Notes: generated from the letters alone by a model not told the origin. 64,000 nucleotides of DNA from CBDFKJ01 sp965248805 (GCA_965248805.1 CBDFKJ010000009.1:1116001-1180000); one strand, 5' to 3'. Positions 27,838-37,660 are shown, numbered from the stretch's first letter. Numbers and translations are program-made.

Positions 27838-28446
27838 TCAACCCAGGGGCCACGCACCGCGCGCCCTTATCGCCGTCGCCGCGGCCGGATCCGGCCGCGT
27901 TTGCAGAAAGATCCAGGCCGGCGGCTGCATGTCGGCCAAGGCAGGTCCGCGATGGGACGCCAGCCTCGCCCGGCGGAACCAGCCTGCAGCCGGCCCCGAC
28001 AATGCTCTTGAACCATAGGAAGCGCGTGCTGCCAGCGCAACCGGCAGTGTATTAAGGATTTGTGACCAGCGCCGCCAGCGCGGCAGTTGCACCATGTTAT
28101 CCGCGCCCATCAGCCACACGAAGCGCGCGTGAGGATATCGCCGCGTGAGCTTCGTCAGTGTATCGATGGTGTAGCGGCTGCGCAGCTTCGCCTCCAGATC
28201 CGTGACTTTGATGCGCGGATGGCGGGCGATCCGCCGCGCCTGGAGCATGCGATCTTCCAAGGGCGCCATAGCCGCTTCCGGCTTGAGCGGATTTTGCGGC
28301 GCCATCAGCCACCATACCTGATCGAGCTTAAGGCGAAATAAAGCCTCGATGCTGATGTGCCGGTGACCGGAATGAGCTGGATTGAACGATCCGCCCAAGA
28401 GGCCAATGCGCAGCCCGGCTTGCTTTCGAGATCGAACGGTCGGCAA
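27838..28446 (-). CDS. nadD: Nicotinate-nucleotide adenylyltransferase
   Basis: NadD makes deamido-NAD from nicotinate mononucleotide and ATP. The 202-residue enzyme has GLLGGSFNPAHSGHRHIS near residue 16 with the nucleotidyltransferase (H/T)xGH motif, then WWLMAPQNPLKP and RFVWLMGADNMVQLPRW. SRYTIDTL is the ISSTxIR-equivalent region in a shortened form. It follows proA by 7 bp. Confidence 0.93.
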   Translation of the reverse strand: MPTVRSRKQAGLRIGLLGGSFNPAHSGHRHISIEALFRLKLDQVWWLMAPQNPLKPEAAMAPLEDRMLQARRIARHPRIKVTDLEAKLRSRYTIDTLTKLTRRYPHARFVWLMGADNMVQLPRWRRWSQILNTLPVALAARASYGSRALSGPAAGWFRRARLASHRGPALADMQPPAWIFLQTRPDPAAATAIRARGAWPLG

Positions 28447-28453
28447 TCGATCC

Positions 28454-29740
28454 CTACGGCCGGCACTGGCCGGTGCCGCGCACGATGTATTTGTAGCTGG
28501 TCAGTTGCTCCGCGCCGACGGGGCCGCGGGCGTGCAACTTGCCGGTGGCGATACCGATTTCCGCGCCCATGCCGAACTCGCCGCCGTCGGCGTATTGGGT
28601 CGATGCATTGTGCAGGACGATGCCGCTATCGACCTCGCGCAGAAACCGTCCGGCCGCTTCGGTGTCGTTGGTGACGATGGCGTCGGTGTGATTGGAGCCG
28701 TGAACATTGATATGGTCGATGGCCGCGCCGACGCCGTCGACAACCTTAACGGCAATGATGGCGGCCAAATACTCAGTGTCCCAGTCGGCATCGGTTGCGG
28801 GCACGATGCGTTCGTCCAGCGCCTGCGCCGCGGCATCGCCGCGCACTTCACAGCCGGCCGCGATCAGATCTTCCACGATCGGCGGCAGATGCGTGGCGGC
28901 GACCGTGCGGTCAACCAGGAGTGTCTCCGTCGCACCGCAAATACCGGTGCGCCGCGTCTTGGCATTGACGGCGATGTGCCGCGCCATATCCCGCTCGGCC
29001 GCACCGTCCACGTAGGTGTGGCACAGACCCTCCAGGTGAGCGAACACCGGAATGCGGCTTTCTCGCTGCACGCGCTCGATCAGCGACTTGCCGCCGCGCG
29101 GGACGATGACGTCAATGAACTCGCTCATGGTCAGCATCAGGCCCACGGCCTCGCGCGCGGTGGTCGGCACCAGCTGAATACAGCCCGCCGGCAGGTCAGC
29201 CGCCATCAGGCCCTGGTGCAGACAGTCGGCGATGGCACGCGAGGAATGAAAGCTCTCCGATCCGCTGCGCAGGATCGATGCGTTCCCGGCCTTCAGGCAC
29301 AGCCCGCCGGCATCGGCGGTCACGTTGGGACGCGATTCATAGATGATGCCGACGACGCCAAGCGGCACCCTCACGCGTTCGATCTTCAGCCCATTGGGAC
29401 GCTCCCAGGAGGCGAGTACGGTGCCGATCGGGTCGGGCAAACCGGCCACGGCCTCCAGTCCTTCGGCGATGGCGGCGACGCGCTCGGGGGTCAGCTGCAG
29501 CCGGTCAAGAAATGCGCCGGTGACGCTCTTGGTTTGCGCCGCCGTCATGTCACGCGCGTTGGCGTCGAGAATCACGGCCGCGTCACGTCGCACCGCTGCT
29601 GCTGCGGCGGTTAGCGCACGCGTCTTCGCCGCTTCCGGCGCCAGCGCCAGGCGATGTGCGGCGTCGCGGGCCGCCCGGCCCATCGCGTGCATCGTTTCGC
29701 CCAAGTCGTTGCGCGTCTCGAGCGGTTGAACGGCTGTCAT
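28454..29740 (-). CDS. proA: Glutamate-5-semialdehyde dehydrogenase (gamma-glutamyl phosphate reductase)
   Basis: The second step of proline synthesis, reducing gamma-glutamyl phosphate with NADPH. The 428 residues have the aldehyde-dehydrogenase fold, with KAGNASILRSGSESFHS near residue 150 and IPVFAHLEGLCHTYVD. The catalytic cysteine is in RRTGICGATETLLVD and the end is QYADGGEFGMGAEIGIATGKLHARGP. The ATG at 29740 shares a base with the proB stop; a GTG one codon upstream is possible. Confidence 0.95.
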   Translation of the reverse strand: MTAVQPLETRNDLGETMHAMGRAARDAAHRLALAPEAAKTRALTAAAAAVRRDAAVILDANARDMTAAQTKSVTGAFLDRLQLTPERVAAIAEGLEAVAGLPDPIGTVLASWERPNGLKIERVRVPLGVVGIIYESRPNVTADAGGLCLKAGNASILRSGSESFHSSRAIADCLHQGLMAADLPAGCIQLVPTTAREAVGLMLTMSEFIDVIVPRGGKSLIERVQRESRIPVFAHLEGLCHTYVDGAAERDMARHIAVNAKTRRTGICGATETLLVDRTVAATHLPPIVEDLIAAGCEVRGDAAAQALDERIVPATDADWDTEYLAAIIAVKVVDGVGAAIDHINVHGSNHTDAIVTNDTEAAGRFLREVDSGIVLHNASTQYADGGEFGMGAEIGIATGKLHARGPVGAEQLTSYKYIVRGTGQCRP

Positions 29741-30885
29741 CACTGCGGTCTTTCGATACGCTCGGCCAGCACCAGATCGTCTCTATGGATCATCTCGTCC
29801 CGCCCACGGTACCCCAACAGCCGTTCGATTTCACGGCTCTTGTGTCCTCGGATCTGGCGCGCGTCGGCGTCGGAATAGGCGCAGAGACCGCGGCCCAGCA
29901 CGTCGCCGCTGGAATTTGTCACATATACAAGATCGCCGCGTTCGAACCGGCCGTCGACATCGGTGACACCGGCGGGCAATAGGCTCTTACCGGCGGCCAG
30001 CGCGCGGGCGGCGCCGTCGTCGACCACGACCGTGCCGGCGGGCTTCATATTGCCGCCGATCCATTGCTTGCGGGCCGCCTTGGGCTCGGCGCCAGGCAGA
30101 AACCACGTGCAGCGCGCACCATTTTCCAGCGCCAGTAGGGGATGAACGTCGCTGCCGCGCGCAATCGCTAGGCTGCAGCCGGACGCCATGGCGATGCGGG
30201 CTGCAGCGAGTTTGGTCACCATGCCGCCCGAGCCGTCGGCCGAGCGCGGCGCGCCGGCCATGGCCTCAGTCTCCGCCGTGATGTCGGCGACTTCGGCAAC
30301 GTGGGTGACGTCGGCAACGCGGCTCGGATCGCCGGTATAGAGGCCGTCCACATCGCTCAGGAGCACGCAAACATCGGCGCCCATCATCTGCGCCACGCGG
30401 CCGGCCAGACGGTCATTGTCGCCGAATCGGATCTCTTCGGTGGCCACCGTATCATTCTCGTTGATGACCGGCAGTACGCCCAGGCGCAGCAGCGTGCCGA
30501 TGGTGCTGCGCGCATTGAGGTATCGGCGTCGGTTTTCGGTGTCGTCGATGGTCAGCAGGACTTGCGCCACGGGCACGGCGTGCGCGGCCAACGCCTCCTG
30601 CCAGGCATGGGCGAGCTGGATCTGCCCGGTGGCCGCCGCGGCCTGGCTCTCCTCCAGCTTCAGCGCGCGGTTGCGCGGTCCGCGGGCCAGGCCGAGCTGC
30701 CGCCGGCCGACCGCGATGGCGCCCGAGGAGACTATCATGACATCGACCCCGCGCCCGCGCAGCCTTGCGATGTCCTCGGCGAAGGCACGCATCCAGGCGC
30801 TGTGGATCGTGCCGTCGTCATCGGCAAGCAGCGAGGAGCCGACCTTGACCACCAGCCGCCGGCAGTTGGCGAGGCGGTCGCTCAC
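29740..30885 (-). CDS. proB: Glutamate 5-kinase with PUA domain
   Basis: The first, feedback-regulated step of proline synthesis. The 381-residue protein has an amino-acid-kinase domain: LVVKVGSSLLADDDG, SSGAIAVGRRQLGL, INENDTVATEEIRFGDNDRLAGRVA, LLSDVDGLYTGDP. A C-terminal PUA domain runs from about residue 275. The GTG at 30885 is chosen over an ATG at 30909 because it gives a 4-bp GTGA overlap with the obgE stop. Confidence 0.94.
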   Translation of the reverse strand: MSDRLANCRRLVVKVGSSLLADDDGTIHSAWMRAFAEDIARLRGRGVDVMIVSSGAIAVGRRQLGLARGPRNRALKLEESQAAAATGQIQLAHAWQEALAAHAVPVAQVLLTIDDTENRRRYLNARSTIGTLLRLGVLPVINENDTVATEEIRFGDNDRLAGRVAQMMGADVCVLLSDVDGLYTGDPSRVADVTHVAEVADITAETEAMAGAPRSADGSGGMVTKLAAARIAMASGCSLAIARGSDVHPLLALENGARCTWFLPGAEPKAARKQWIGGNMKPAGTVVVDDGAARALAAGKSLLPAGVTDVDGRFERGDLVYVTNSSGDVLGRGLCAYSDADARQIRGHKSREIERLLGYRGRDEMIHRDDLVLAERIERPQ

Positions 30886-31919
30886 GGTGCGTAGGCGGGC
30901 GCGGGCCACGTCTCTTGTTCGGCGCGCCGTGCCGCGACCCTGGTCCCGAGCAATCGCATCAGAGCGTCGACGCCTTCGCCGGAGACGGCCGAGATGGCGT
31001 GCACGGGACCTGCGCAGGCGGTGGCCAATGCGTCACCGGCCACCTTGCGTTCCGCCGTGGCGAGGCTATCGATCTTGGTGAACACGACGATCTCCTCTCG
31101 CTCCGCCAGTCCGCCGCCATAGGCCACGAGCTCGTTGCGCACGGCGGTATAGGCCGACGCGATCTCCTGTGGTTCTTGCGTGCCGTCAACGAGGTGCAGT
31201 AGCGCGCTGCAACGCTCGACATGACCGAGGAAGCGGTCACCGAGGCCGCGACCCATGTGGGCGCCCTCAATCAGGCCGGGAATGTCGGCCATGACGAATT
31301 CGTCGCCGTCGACCTCGACGACGCCCAGCACCGGGACAAGGGTGGTGAACGGATAGTCGGCGACTTTGGGTTTCGCATGGCTCACGGCGGCGAGCAGCGT
31401 CGACTTGCCGGCATTCGGCAGGCCAACCAGCCCGATGTCGGCGACCAGTTTCAGCCGTAGCCACAGCCAGTACTCCTCTCCCGGCTTGCCGGGTTCGGCC
31501 TCGCGAGGCGCCCGCCGCGTGGAAGTCTTAAACCCGGCGTTGCCGCGGCCGCCACCGCCGCCACGGGCAACGACGATGCGTTGTCCAGGCTCGGTCAGAT
31601 CGCCGACGAGCGTCGCCTTGTCGTCTTCGAGGATCTGGGTGCCGACCGGAAGTCGAAGCGTCACGGAGGCGCCGGCGCGGCCACTACGGTCGCGTCCCAT
31701 ACCGTGGCCGCCGCGCTTGGCCTTGAAGTGTTGGCGATAACGAAAATCGACGAGGGTGTTCAGCGCCTCGACGCATTCGGCGATGACGTCACCGCCACGG
31801 CCGCCGTTACCCCCATCGGGGCCGCCGCGCGGCACTAACTTCTCGCGGCGAAAACTGACGCAACCGGCGCCGCCGTCGCCGGAGCGTACAAAGACCTTTG
31901 CCTCATCCAGGAAACGCAT
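30882..31919 (-). CDS. obgE: GTPase Obg/CgtA
   Basis: An essential ribosome-assembly GTPase. The 345 residues begin with the glycine-rich Obg fold (VFVRSGDGGAGCVSFRREK, GGPDGGNGGRGGDV). The G domain follows: GLPNAGKST (G1) near residue 168, DIPGLIEGAHMGRGLG (G3) and VFTKID (G4). The nonconserved C-terminal extension is short. It lies between rpmA and proB, the normal bacterial arrangement. Confidence 0.96.
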   Translation of the reverse strand: MRFLDEAKVFVRSGDGGAGCVSFRREKLVPRGGPDGGNGGRGGDVIAECVEALNTLVDFRYRQHFKAKRGGHGMGRDRSGRAGASVTLRLPVGTQILEDDKATLVGDLTEPGQRIVVARGGGGGRGNAGFKTSTRRAPREAEPGKPGEEYWLWLRLKLVADIGLVGLPNAGKSTLLAAVSHAKPKVADYPFTTLVPVLGVVEVDGDEFVMADIPGLIEGAHMGRGLGDRFLGHVERCSALLHLVDGTQEPQEIASAYTAVRNELVAYGGGLAEREEIVVFTKIDSLATAERKVAGDALATACAGPVHAISAVSGEGVDALMRLLGTRVAARRAEQETWPAPAYAP

Positions 31920-31944
31920 GGCATCTGCGCGGAAACCCGCGCGA

Positions 31945-32202
31945 TCAGGCTAGGGGCGCGACCGCCACCCAACAGCGCCCGCCACGGCCATGATTGAAGG
32001 CCACGCGGCCTTCGCTCAGGGCGAACAGCGTATGGTCGCGTCCGATGCCGACATTGGCGCCCGGGTGAAACTTGGTGCCGCGCTGGCGCACGATGATATT
32101 GCCCGGGATCACGTGCTGGCCGCCATATTTCTTCACGCCCAAGCGCCGGCCCGCCGAATCGCGGCCGTTGCGTGAGCTGCCGCCTGCCTTCTTGTGCGCC
32201 AT
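31945..32202 (-). CDS. rpmA: 50S ribosomal protein L27
   Basis: L27 reaches the peptidyl-transferase centre with its N-terminus. The 85-residue product begins MAHKKAGGSSRNGRDSAGRR, has GVKKYGGQHVIPGNIIVRQRG and GANVGIGRDHTLFAL, and no N-terminal cleavage extension. The ATG is 2 bp after the rplU stop. Confidence 0.97.
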   Translation of the reverse strand: MAHKKAGGSSRNGRDSAGRRLGVKKYGGQHVIPGNIIVRQRGTKFHPGANVGIGRDHTLFALSEGRVAFNHGRGGRCWVAVAPLA

Positions 32203-32204
32203 GG

Positions 32205-32549
32205 CTAGTCTTCCTCGGCCTTCTTCTTGTGGGTCGTGCCGGTTGCGACATCGGTCACCCGCAGCACGGTAATGTCTTGGCGGTGTCCGTGCTTGCGCCG
32301 GTATCCCTTGCGCCGCTTCTTCTTGAACACGATGATTTTCGGCCCGCGCGTCTGCTCCAGGACCGTTGCCGCGACTTTGGCGCCTTCGACCAACGGCGCA
32401 CCGACGGTCTGCTTCTTGTCGTCGGCGACCATAAGCACTTCGTCGAAGCTCACGCTGGCGCCGGCCTCACCAGCGATGCGCTCCACGGTGATGCAATCAC
32501 CGGGCTCGACCCTGTACTGCTTTCCGCCGGTGCGGATGACCGCGAACAT
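32205..32549 (-). CDS. rplU: 50S ribosomal protein L21
   Basis: An early-assembly 23S rRNA-binding protein. The 114 residues begin MFAVIRTGGKQYRVEPGD and include the basic block KIIVFKKKRRKGYRRKHGHRQ, both diagnostic. The ATG at 32549 matches the family N-terminus; an upstream in-frame ATG at 32594 would add 15 residues unlike any L21. It is the first gene of the cluster, with a recognisable promoter about 90 bp upstream. Confidence 0.97.
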   Translation of the reverse strand: MFAVIRTGGKQYRVEPGDCITVERIAGEAGASVSFDEVLMVADDKKQTVGAPLVEGAKVAATVLEQTRGPKIIVFKKKRRKGYRRKHGHRQDITVLRVTDVATGTTHKKKAEED

Positions 32550-32601
32550 TAGCTGGTCCTCGGATTTGTTATAGTCCCGTGTACCAATACGCATACTAAA
32601 C

Positions 32602-32621
32602 GGCCCCTAACCATGGGGGCC
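32602..32621 (-). promoter_or_regulatory. Hairpin in the rplU 5-prime leader
   Basis: GGCCCC and GGGGCC pair around an 8-nt loop, directly downstream of the proposed transcription start and about 50 nt before the rplU ATG. It could be a ribosomal-protein leader element, but it does not match a motif I can name. Confidence 0.4.
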
Positions 32622-32635
32622 GCGCCGGCGAGCGG

Positions 32636-32663
32636 ACTATAATCACCGCGGCGCCCCTGTCAA
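32636..32663 (-). promoter_or_regulatory. Sigma-70-type promoter for the rplU-rpmA-obgE cluster
   Basis: On the minus strand a perfect TTGACA (32663-32658) and TATAGT (32641-32636) are separated by 16 bp. Transcription would start near 32629, giving a leader of about 80 nt before rplU. This is the best promoter match noticed in the window. Confidence 0.7.
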
Positions 32664-32747
32664 CGATGCGCTGGCCCGCAGGGCGGTTGCCGGCGACCGG
32701 CCGGCGCCGATACTGTGCGCCCATGGCCCGAATTCGAGGGAACGCGC

Positions 32748-34216
32748 ATGCCTGAGCCGGCAACGACACCTCCGCGCTACGCGATCGCACCAGGGCTGGA
32801 TATCAGCCGCATCGTCACGGGCCTGTGGCAAGTGGTTGACATGGAGCGCGACGGGCGGACGCTCGATCTCGACGGCGCGGCGACGGCACTGGCCGACTAC
32901 GCCAAAGCCGGATTCGATACTTTCGACATGGCCGACCACTACGGTAGCGCCGAGCTGATCGCCGGACACCATCTCGCGGACGAGAAGGCCGGGGCCGCCT
33001 CGACGGTGTTCACGAAGTGGTGCCCAGAACCCGGCGCGATGACCGCCGCGGTCGTCCGCGAGGCGGTCATCGCAGCCAGCAGCGGCTGGGGGTCGCGTGC
33101 ATCGACCTGCTGCAGTTCCATTGGTGGACGTTCGAGCACCCCGGCTACCTGGACGCGATGAAGCACCTGGCCGATCTGCAAGCCGAGGGCGAGATCGCGC
33201 ATTTGGGCGTCACCAATTTCGACACCGATCATCTGCGCCTCCTGGTCAAGCATGGCATCCGCATCGCCTCCAACCAGGCCTGCTTTTCGCTGCTCGACCG
33301 CCGCGCCGGCGAAAGGCTGAGCGAATTCTGCCTCGAGGCCGGAATTAAGCTGCTGGCCTACGGCACGCTGGCCGGCGGGTTCCTGACTGATCGCTGGGTC
33401 GGCGCCGCCGAACCGCCGGATGTTAACGACTGGAGCAAGATGAAGTACAAGCGCTTCATCGATGCCGTCGGCGGTTGGCGGTTCCTCCAGGACATCCTGG
33501 CGGCCCTGACGCAGGTGGCGAAGAGGCACGATGTTTCCGTCGCCAACGTCGCAACGCGTTGGGTGCTCGAGCAGCCGGCGGTGGCGGCGATCATCGTCGG
33601 CGCGCGCCTGGGCGAGCGCGAACATCGCGCCGACAATCTGCGGCTGTTCGACTTCGCTCTCGACGCCGGCGACCGTGAGGTGATCGACCGGGCGCTGGCG
33701 GCAACGGTGCGCATCCCCGGCGACTGCGGTGACGAGTATCGCCGCCCACCCTTTCTCACCGCTTCCGGCGATTTGAGCCACCACCTGAGCCGGTTCCCAA
33801 GCGTCTATGATGCTCCACCCATCGACGAACGGCACGATCGCACCCGCGTCGACTCCGGCAGCGTCTGGAAGGGGATCGCCGGCTTCAGTCGCGCCGTGCG
33901 CGTCGGCGATCGCATTCTGGTCAGCGGCACGACCGCCACCCATGGCAGCGGCGTAGTCGTATGTCCCGGCGACCCTGAGGGCCAAACGGTCTTCATCCTC
34001 GACAAGATCGCGGCCTCGATCGCCGCTCTGGGCGGCAGCCGCGACGACATCGTGCGCACGCGGGTCTATGTACGCGACATCGCGCGATGGGAAGCGGTCG
34101 CGCGCGCGCATGGGCGGTTTTTCGATCGTGCACGGCCGGCAAACGCGCTGATCGAAGCCTCGGGCCTGGTCGGCGACTACGACGTGGAGATCGAGGCCGA
34201 GGCGGTCGTGAGCTAA
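32748..34216 (+). pseudogene. Aldo/keto reductase fused to a C-terminal RidA domain, frameshifted
   Basis: Residues 1 to about 110 are read in one frame (GLWQVVDMERDG, FDTFDMADHYGSAE with the catalytic Asp/Tyr) and the rest in another. The second part has CIDLLQFHWW, GVTNFDTDHL and ACFSLLDRR, then a RidA/YjgF-like domain from about 33860 (RILVSGTTATHG, SRDDIVRTRVYVRDI). The frames join near 33073-33085; restoring one C in GCAGCC-CAGCAG repairs the gene. The start ATG at 32748 follows CGAGGGA. It is either a decaying oxidoreductase or a sequencing error. The AKR-RidA fusion would couple NADPH-dependent carbonyl reduction with enamine/imine deamination; the substrate is unknown. Confidence 0.8.
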
Positions 34217-34242
34217 TCGATGCTGCCGGAGGAATTGAAGGC

Positions 34243-35325
34243 CTAGTGGATTGATTCCAACGTTTGGAACCCTCGGTTTCGGGCTGCGATGATGTCGTCG
34301 GGGTCGGCTTTCCATATGAATGGCTGTGGGTTGGCCGCATTGTATTCGCGGACGAAGCGGTTGATTGCGGCCTGGAGATCGACGACGGAATGGAAGACGC
34401 CGTGCTTGAGCCGCCGCCGGGTGAGTTTTGCGAAGAAGCCCTCGACGGCATTGAGCCACGAGCAGGAGGTCGGTGTGAAGTGGAAAGTCCAGCGCGGATG
34501 GCGGGCGAGCCAGGCGCGGACCTTGTCCTTGTTGTGCGCCGCGTAGTTGTCGACGATCGCGTGGATGGCCTTGTCCGCCGGCACCGTGCGCTCGATGCGG
34601 TTGAGGAAGCGGATGAACTCCTGATGGCGGTGGCGCTGCATGTTCTGGCCGATCACCGTTCCGTCCAGAACGTTGAGCGCCGCAAACAGCGTGGTCGTGC
34701 CGTGCCGTTTGTAGTCATGGTGCCGGCGCGTCCCTTCTTCATCGGCAGACCGGCGGTCGAGCGCCTGGATCTGTGACTTCTCATCGATCGACAACACCAC
34801 CGCATGGGCCGGCGGGTCGACATACAGGCCGACGATATCGGTGAGTTTCTCGGCGAAGGCAGGGTCGGTCGACAGCTTGAAGTTGCGCCAGCGGTGCGGG
34901 CTGAGACCGTGAGCCTTCCAGATCGCCTGCACCGTCGAGGCGGCAATACCGGCCGCCCTGGCCATCGCGCGCAACGTCCAGTGGGTCGCCTCAAACGGCG
35001 GCGGTTGCTGCGTCAGGCGCACGATCTCGGCGACACGATCGAGCGGGACCGGCGCCTTGCCGGGCGGACGGGACTTGTCGCGAAGCAGGCCGCCGACACC
35101 CTCGTGCCTGAACCGCTCTTGCCAGCGCCACACGCAGGTCTTGGACTTGCCGGTCTCGGTCATGATCGCCGAGGTGCCCAGACCCTCGCCGCTGAGAAGG
35201 ACAATATGTGCCCGCCAGACGTGTTTCTGCGGGCTCTTGGGATCCGCGACGACCGCGCGCAATCGCTGACGGTCGCCGGCGGATAGGGTGAAGGAGATTC
35301 CACTGCGCATGCGCCAGATTCGCAT
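34243..35325 (-). CDS. IS630-family transposase, intact
   Basis: A 360-residue DDE transposase. The N-terminal 85 residues carry helix-turn-helix segments (GLGTSAIMTETGKSKTCVWRW). A second winged-helix-like part follows (THWTLRAMARAAGIAASTVQAIW). The catalytic triad is in LSIDEKSQ, IVDNYAAHN and NAVEGFFAKLTRRR. The TAG stop is built from the element end and the TA target. It could mobilise the internally deleted copies in trans. Confidence 0.93.
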   Translation of the reverse strand: MRIWRMRSGISFTLSAGDRQRLRAVVADPKSPQKHVWRAHIVLLSGEGLGTSAIMTETGKSKTCVWRWQERFRHEGVGGLLRDKSRPPGKAPVPLDRVAEIVRLTQQPPPFEATHWTLRAMARAAGIAASTVQAIWKAHGLSPHRWRNFKLSTDPAFAEKLTDIVGLYVDPPAHAVVLSIDEKSQIQALDRRSADEEGTRRHHDYKRHGTTTLFAALNVLDGTVIGQNMQRHRHQEFIRFLNRIERTVPADKAIHAIVDNYAAHNKDKVRAWLARHPRWTFHFTPTSCSWLNAVEGFFAKLTRRRLKHGVFHSVVDLQAAINRFVREYNAANPQPFIWKADPDDIIAARNRGFQTLESIH

Positions 35326-35381
35326 ACCACAGCAAAATACGGAATCCCAATTCGGACTCTTTCATTCCGATCAATCCACTA
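34244..35381 (-). mobile_element. IS630-family insertion sequence, copy 1 (full length)
   Basis: The 1134-bp body (34246-35379) begins GTGGATTGAT and ends ATCAATCCAC (10-bp perfect terminal repeats), and is flanked by the TA duplication typical of IS630/Tc1 elements (34244-34245 and 35380-35381). Removing the element restores GGCC-TA-GGTG. It carries one intact transposase gene and is the only copy here able to make full-length transposase. Confidence 0.92.
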
Positions 35382-36375
35382 GGTGGGCAGGTAGCCGGGC
35401 CAGATCCGATCGGCAGCGGACAACGTAGGAACTACCGCGTCGTCCGGCGAGCGGTAGACGAAGCGAAACTGATCGAATTCCGCCAGCCGGCCGATCTCGC
35501 CGATGTCATCGCCGGCGCCGACATGCCACCGGGGATCGCTGAGGTCGAGCTCGACGCTGTAGGCGGCCTCCGGTTCAAGCAGGATGACATCGCCATCGTT
35601 GGCGACTACGGTCGCGCACGCGTCATCCACGGGTCGGTATTCCAGGCCCGACCAATTCACTGGAACGAGTTCGAACGCGCAATCGTCGCCCGGGTTCAAC
35701 CACGGCGAGAGGGGCGTCGGAGACGTTCTTTAGCGTCACGCGCACCAGCGGACTCAACGGGCCTTCGATTTCGTCGATGTTAGCGTTCGGGACTCGCTGG
35801 GGCATGCGCAGGGTTTCGAGTTGCACGCCGAGCCGGCTCCAGCGATAGCCAGTGACCACTGCGGTGCCGCTGCCACCGAGCGCCACCGCGACCTCGAGCG
35901 GGATCTGTAGATCGTCGCGCTGGCCGCGGCGTTTCTCGATCGCAAGGCCCATCCCCTGCTGGACAAAAAGCTGCTCGATGCCGTAGCGGACGCGCGCTGC
36001 GTTGGGGCCGGTGCCGAAGCGCCATCGATCGGTCAGCCGACCGCGAATGAAGGGCATTACGGCGGGGCGCACATCGGTGGCGTAGTCGATCTCCGCCAAG
36101 CCGTTCGCGCCTTGCGCCAGGACGGCATAGACTGGGTAGTCGCGCTCATCGAAGTGCGCCTCCTCAAGCCCATCGCTCATCGAGCGCTTGTTGATGGCGG
36201 AGATCTCGTAGTCGAGGCGAACGAAGTCGCCGCGGAAGATATCTCGCGGGTCGAGCGGCGCGGTGCGCAAATAGACAAGGTGGCCGAAGCGGGCGATGTG
36301 TTCGCGCTCGCCGAACATCGCCACCAGCACGCCAATCTGTGCCAGTACGGCGGCAATGGTCAGTGCCTTTCTCAC
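35379..36375 (-). pseudogene. GDYXXLXY-domain protein, frameshifted
   Basis: The N-terminal part has a hydrophobic segment (ALTIAAVLAQIGVLVAMF) and the family motif, read as GDFVRLDY. The frame breaks near 35690-35700 after DAPLAVV. The protein continues in another frame as NPGDDCAFELVPVNW to PGYLPT at 35379; one extra base explains it. The TAG stop coincides with the IS630 copy 1 target, but rebuilding the empty site shows that TAG was the native stop. It overlaps the DUF2157 gene by 4 bp. GDYXXLXY and DUF2157 proteins are commonly paired; the function is unknown. Confidence 0.75.
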
Positions 36376-37660
36376 GGCGTGGCCGCATCCCGCTGTCGAT
36401 GAGCGCGCTGGTAGAAATTTCCGACCAGGAACAGACCGCCGCCAAGAAGCAGGAACACCAGCGAGCGCAGCAACAGGCTGTCGAACAGATCCACATAGCG
36501 CGAGATGACCAGAGCTGCGAACAAAGTGCAGGCGATCCCCACCAGCTTGCCGTTGGCGGTGCGACTACCATGCACGATGAAGGCCGTGCAGTGAGCAAGG
36601 AATATGAGATTGAACGGGACTGCCGACCACCATCCCGGCAGCGGCAGCACCTTCAGCGACACGCCGACGACCAAAATCAACGAGAGCACGAGCAGGCCCC
36701 AATGCCAGCGCCAGATGTCGTCGATGCCGCGCAGGCGGGAGTTGGCGATCCACAGCCACGCGAGCACCGCCAGGGCCAGCGGCACGCTGAAGTACAGGAG
36801 CGCGGCGACGCCGGTCAGCGTATAGTCATCGAGGATCTCGATGGCGCCCGGAAAGCTGAGTGTGAACAGCGCGACGAAGACCACCGCGAAGCCGAGCGAC
36901 TTGAGGACTGGCTCGCTCCTGGGAAAGTCGCAGCCGGCTGCAGACATTCCGGCCAAGACATAGAAGGCGCCGATAAAGAACGCCGGGGCTACGGGCACCT
37001 CATAGTCGATCGGGAACGTCGCCAGCACCAGCGCCACGATTACCGCCAGCAAGGCGAAGAACAGCAACACTGGCGAGCGCTGCTGCCACGCCAGGGGCAG
37101 CACGCCGACGGCCACCATCGGCAGCACCCAATGATTGACCCAGTTGAACTCGATCGCCTCGAACCCGGCCCAAAGCGACAGCAAGACAACCGCGAGAAAG
37201 CCTTGCGCCAGGGACGGTATCGACCAGCCGAGCGCCAGCGCGCCCAGGCTCCAGACCAGGATCGCATTCGGATAGTGCTCGTCCATGTGATAGATCTGCG
37301 CCACCAACCAGATGCCGGCGCCGAACAGCATGGTGCCGAGAATATGCAGACCCTCGACCACGCTTTGCCGCTGTGTGCCCCGGTGCGCGAGCCACTGCGC
37401 CGCGCCGTGGCTGCCGGCGACCGCGGCGAGGATCATCGCGAGCTTCAGAAACTTCGGCAGCTCCTGCCAGTTGTAGGCGAAGACAGGATGACACCGAGGC
37501 CGGCGAGGATCGCGCCGATGGCCGACAGGATGAACCGGCTCCATTCGCTGCCCACCAGGGGATAACGCGCAGTCAGCGTCACGGCGAGCCGATCGTCGAT
37601 CAGGCGCTCGGCGTGCCAGCGTTCCACTTCCCCATGTAACCACTTGTGCTGCTTGCGCAT
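36372..37660 (-). pseudogene. DUF2157 multi-spanning membrane protein, frameshifted
   Basis: The N-terminus (MRKQHKWLHGEVERWHAER) and the first helix are in one frame. After GLGVIL near 37485 the reading passes to a second frame, FAYNWQELPKFLKLAMILAAV, and continues for some 400 residues with about twelve hydrophobic segments. Restoring one T (CTGTTCTTCGCC instead of CTGTCTTCGCC) rejoins them. The DUF2157 hallmark around the junction is clear. The function of the family is not known. Confidence 0.78.

Noticed and set aside
34264..34776. 170-codon frame antisense in IS630, repeated at every copy
   Set aside because: It repeats only because the transposase beneath it repeats.
35379..35381. The TAG of the GDYXXLXY gene as a stop created by IS insertion
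   Set aside because: The rebuilt empty site (ACC-TAG-GCC on the gene strand) shows that TAG was already there.
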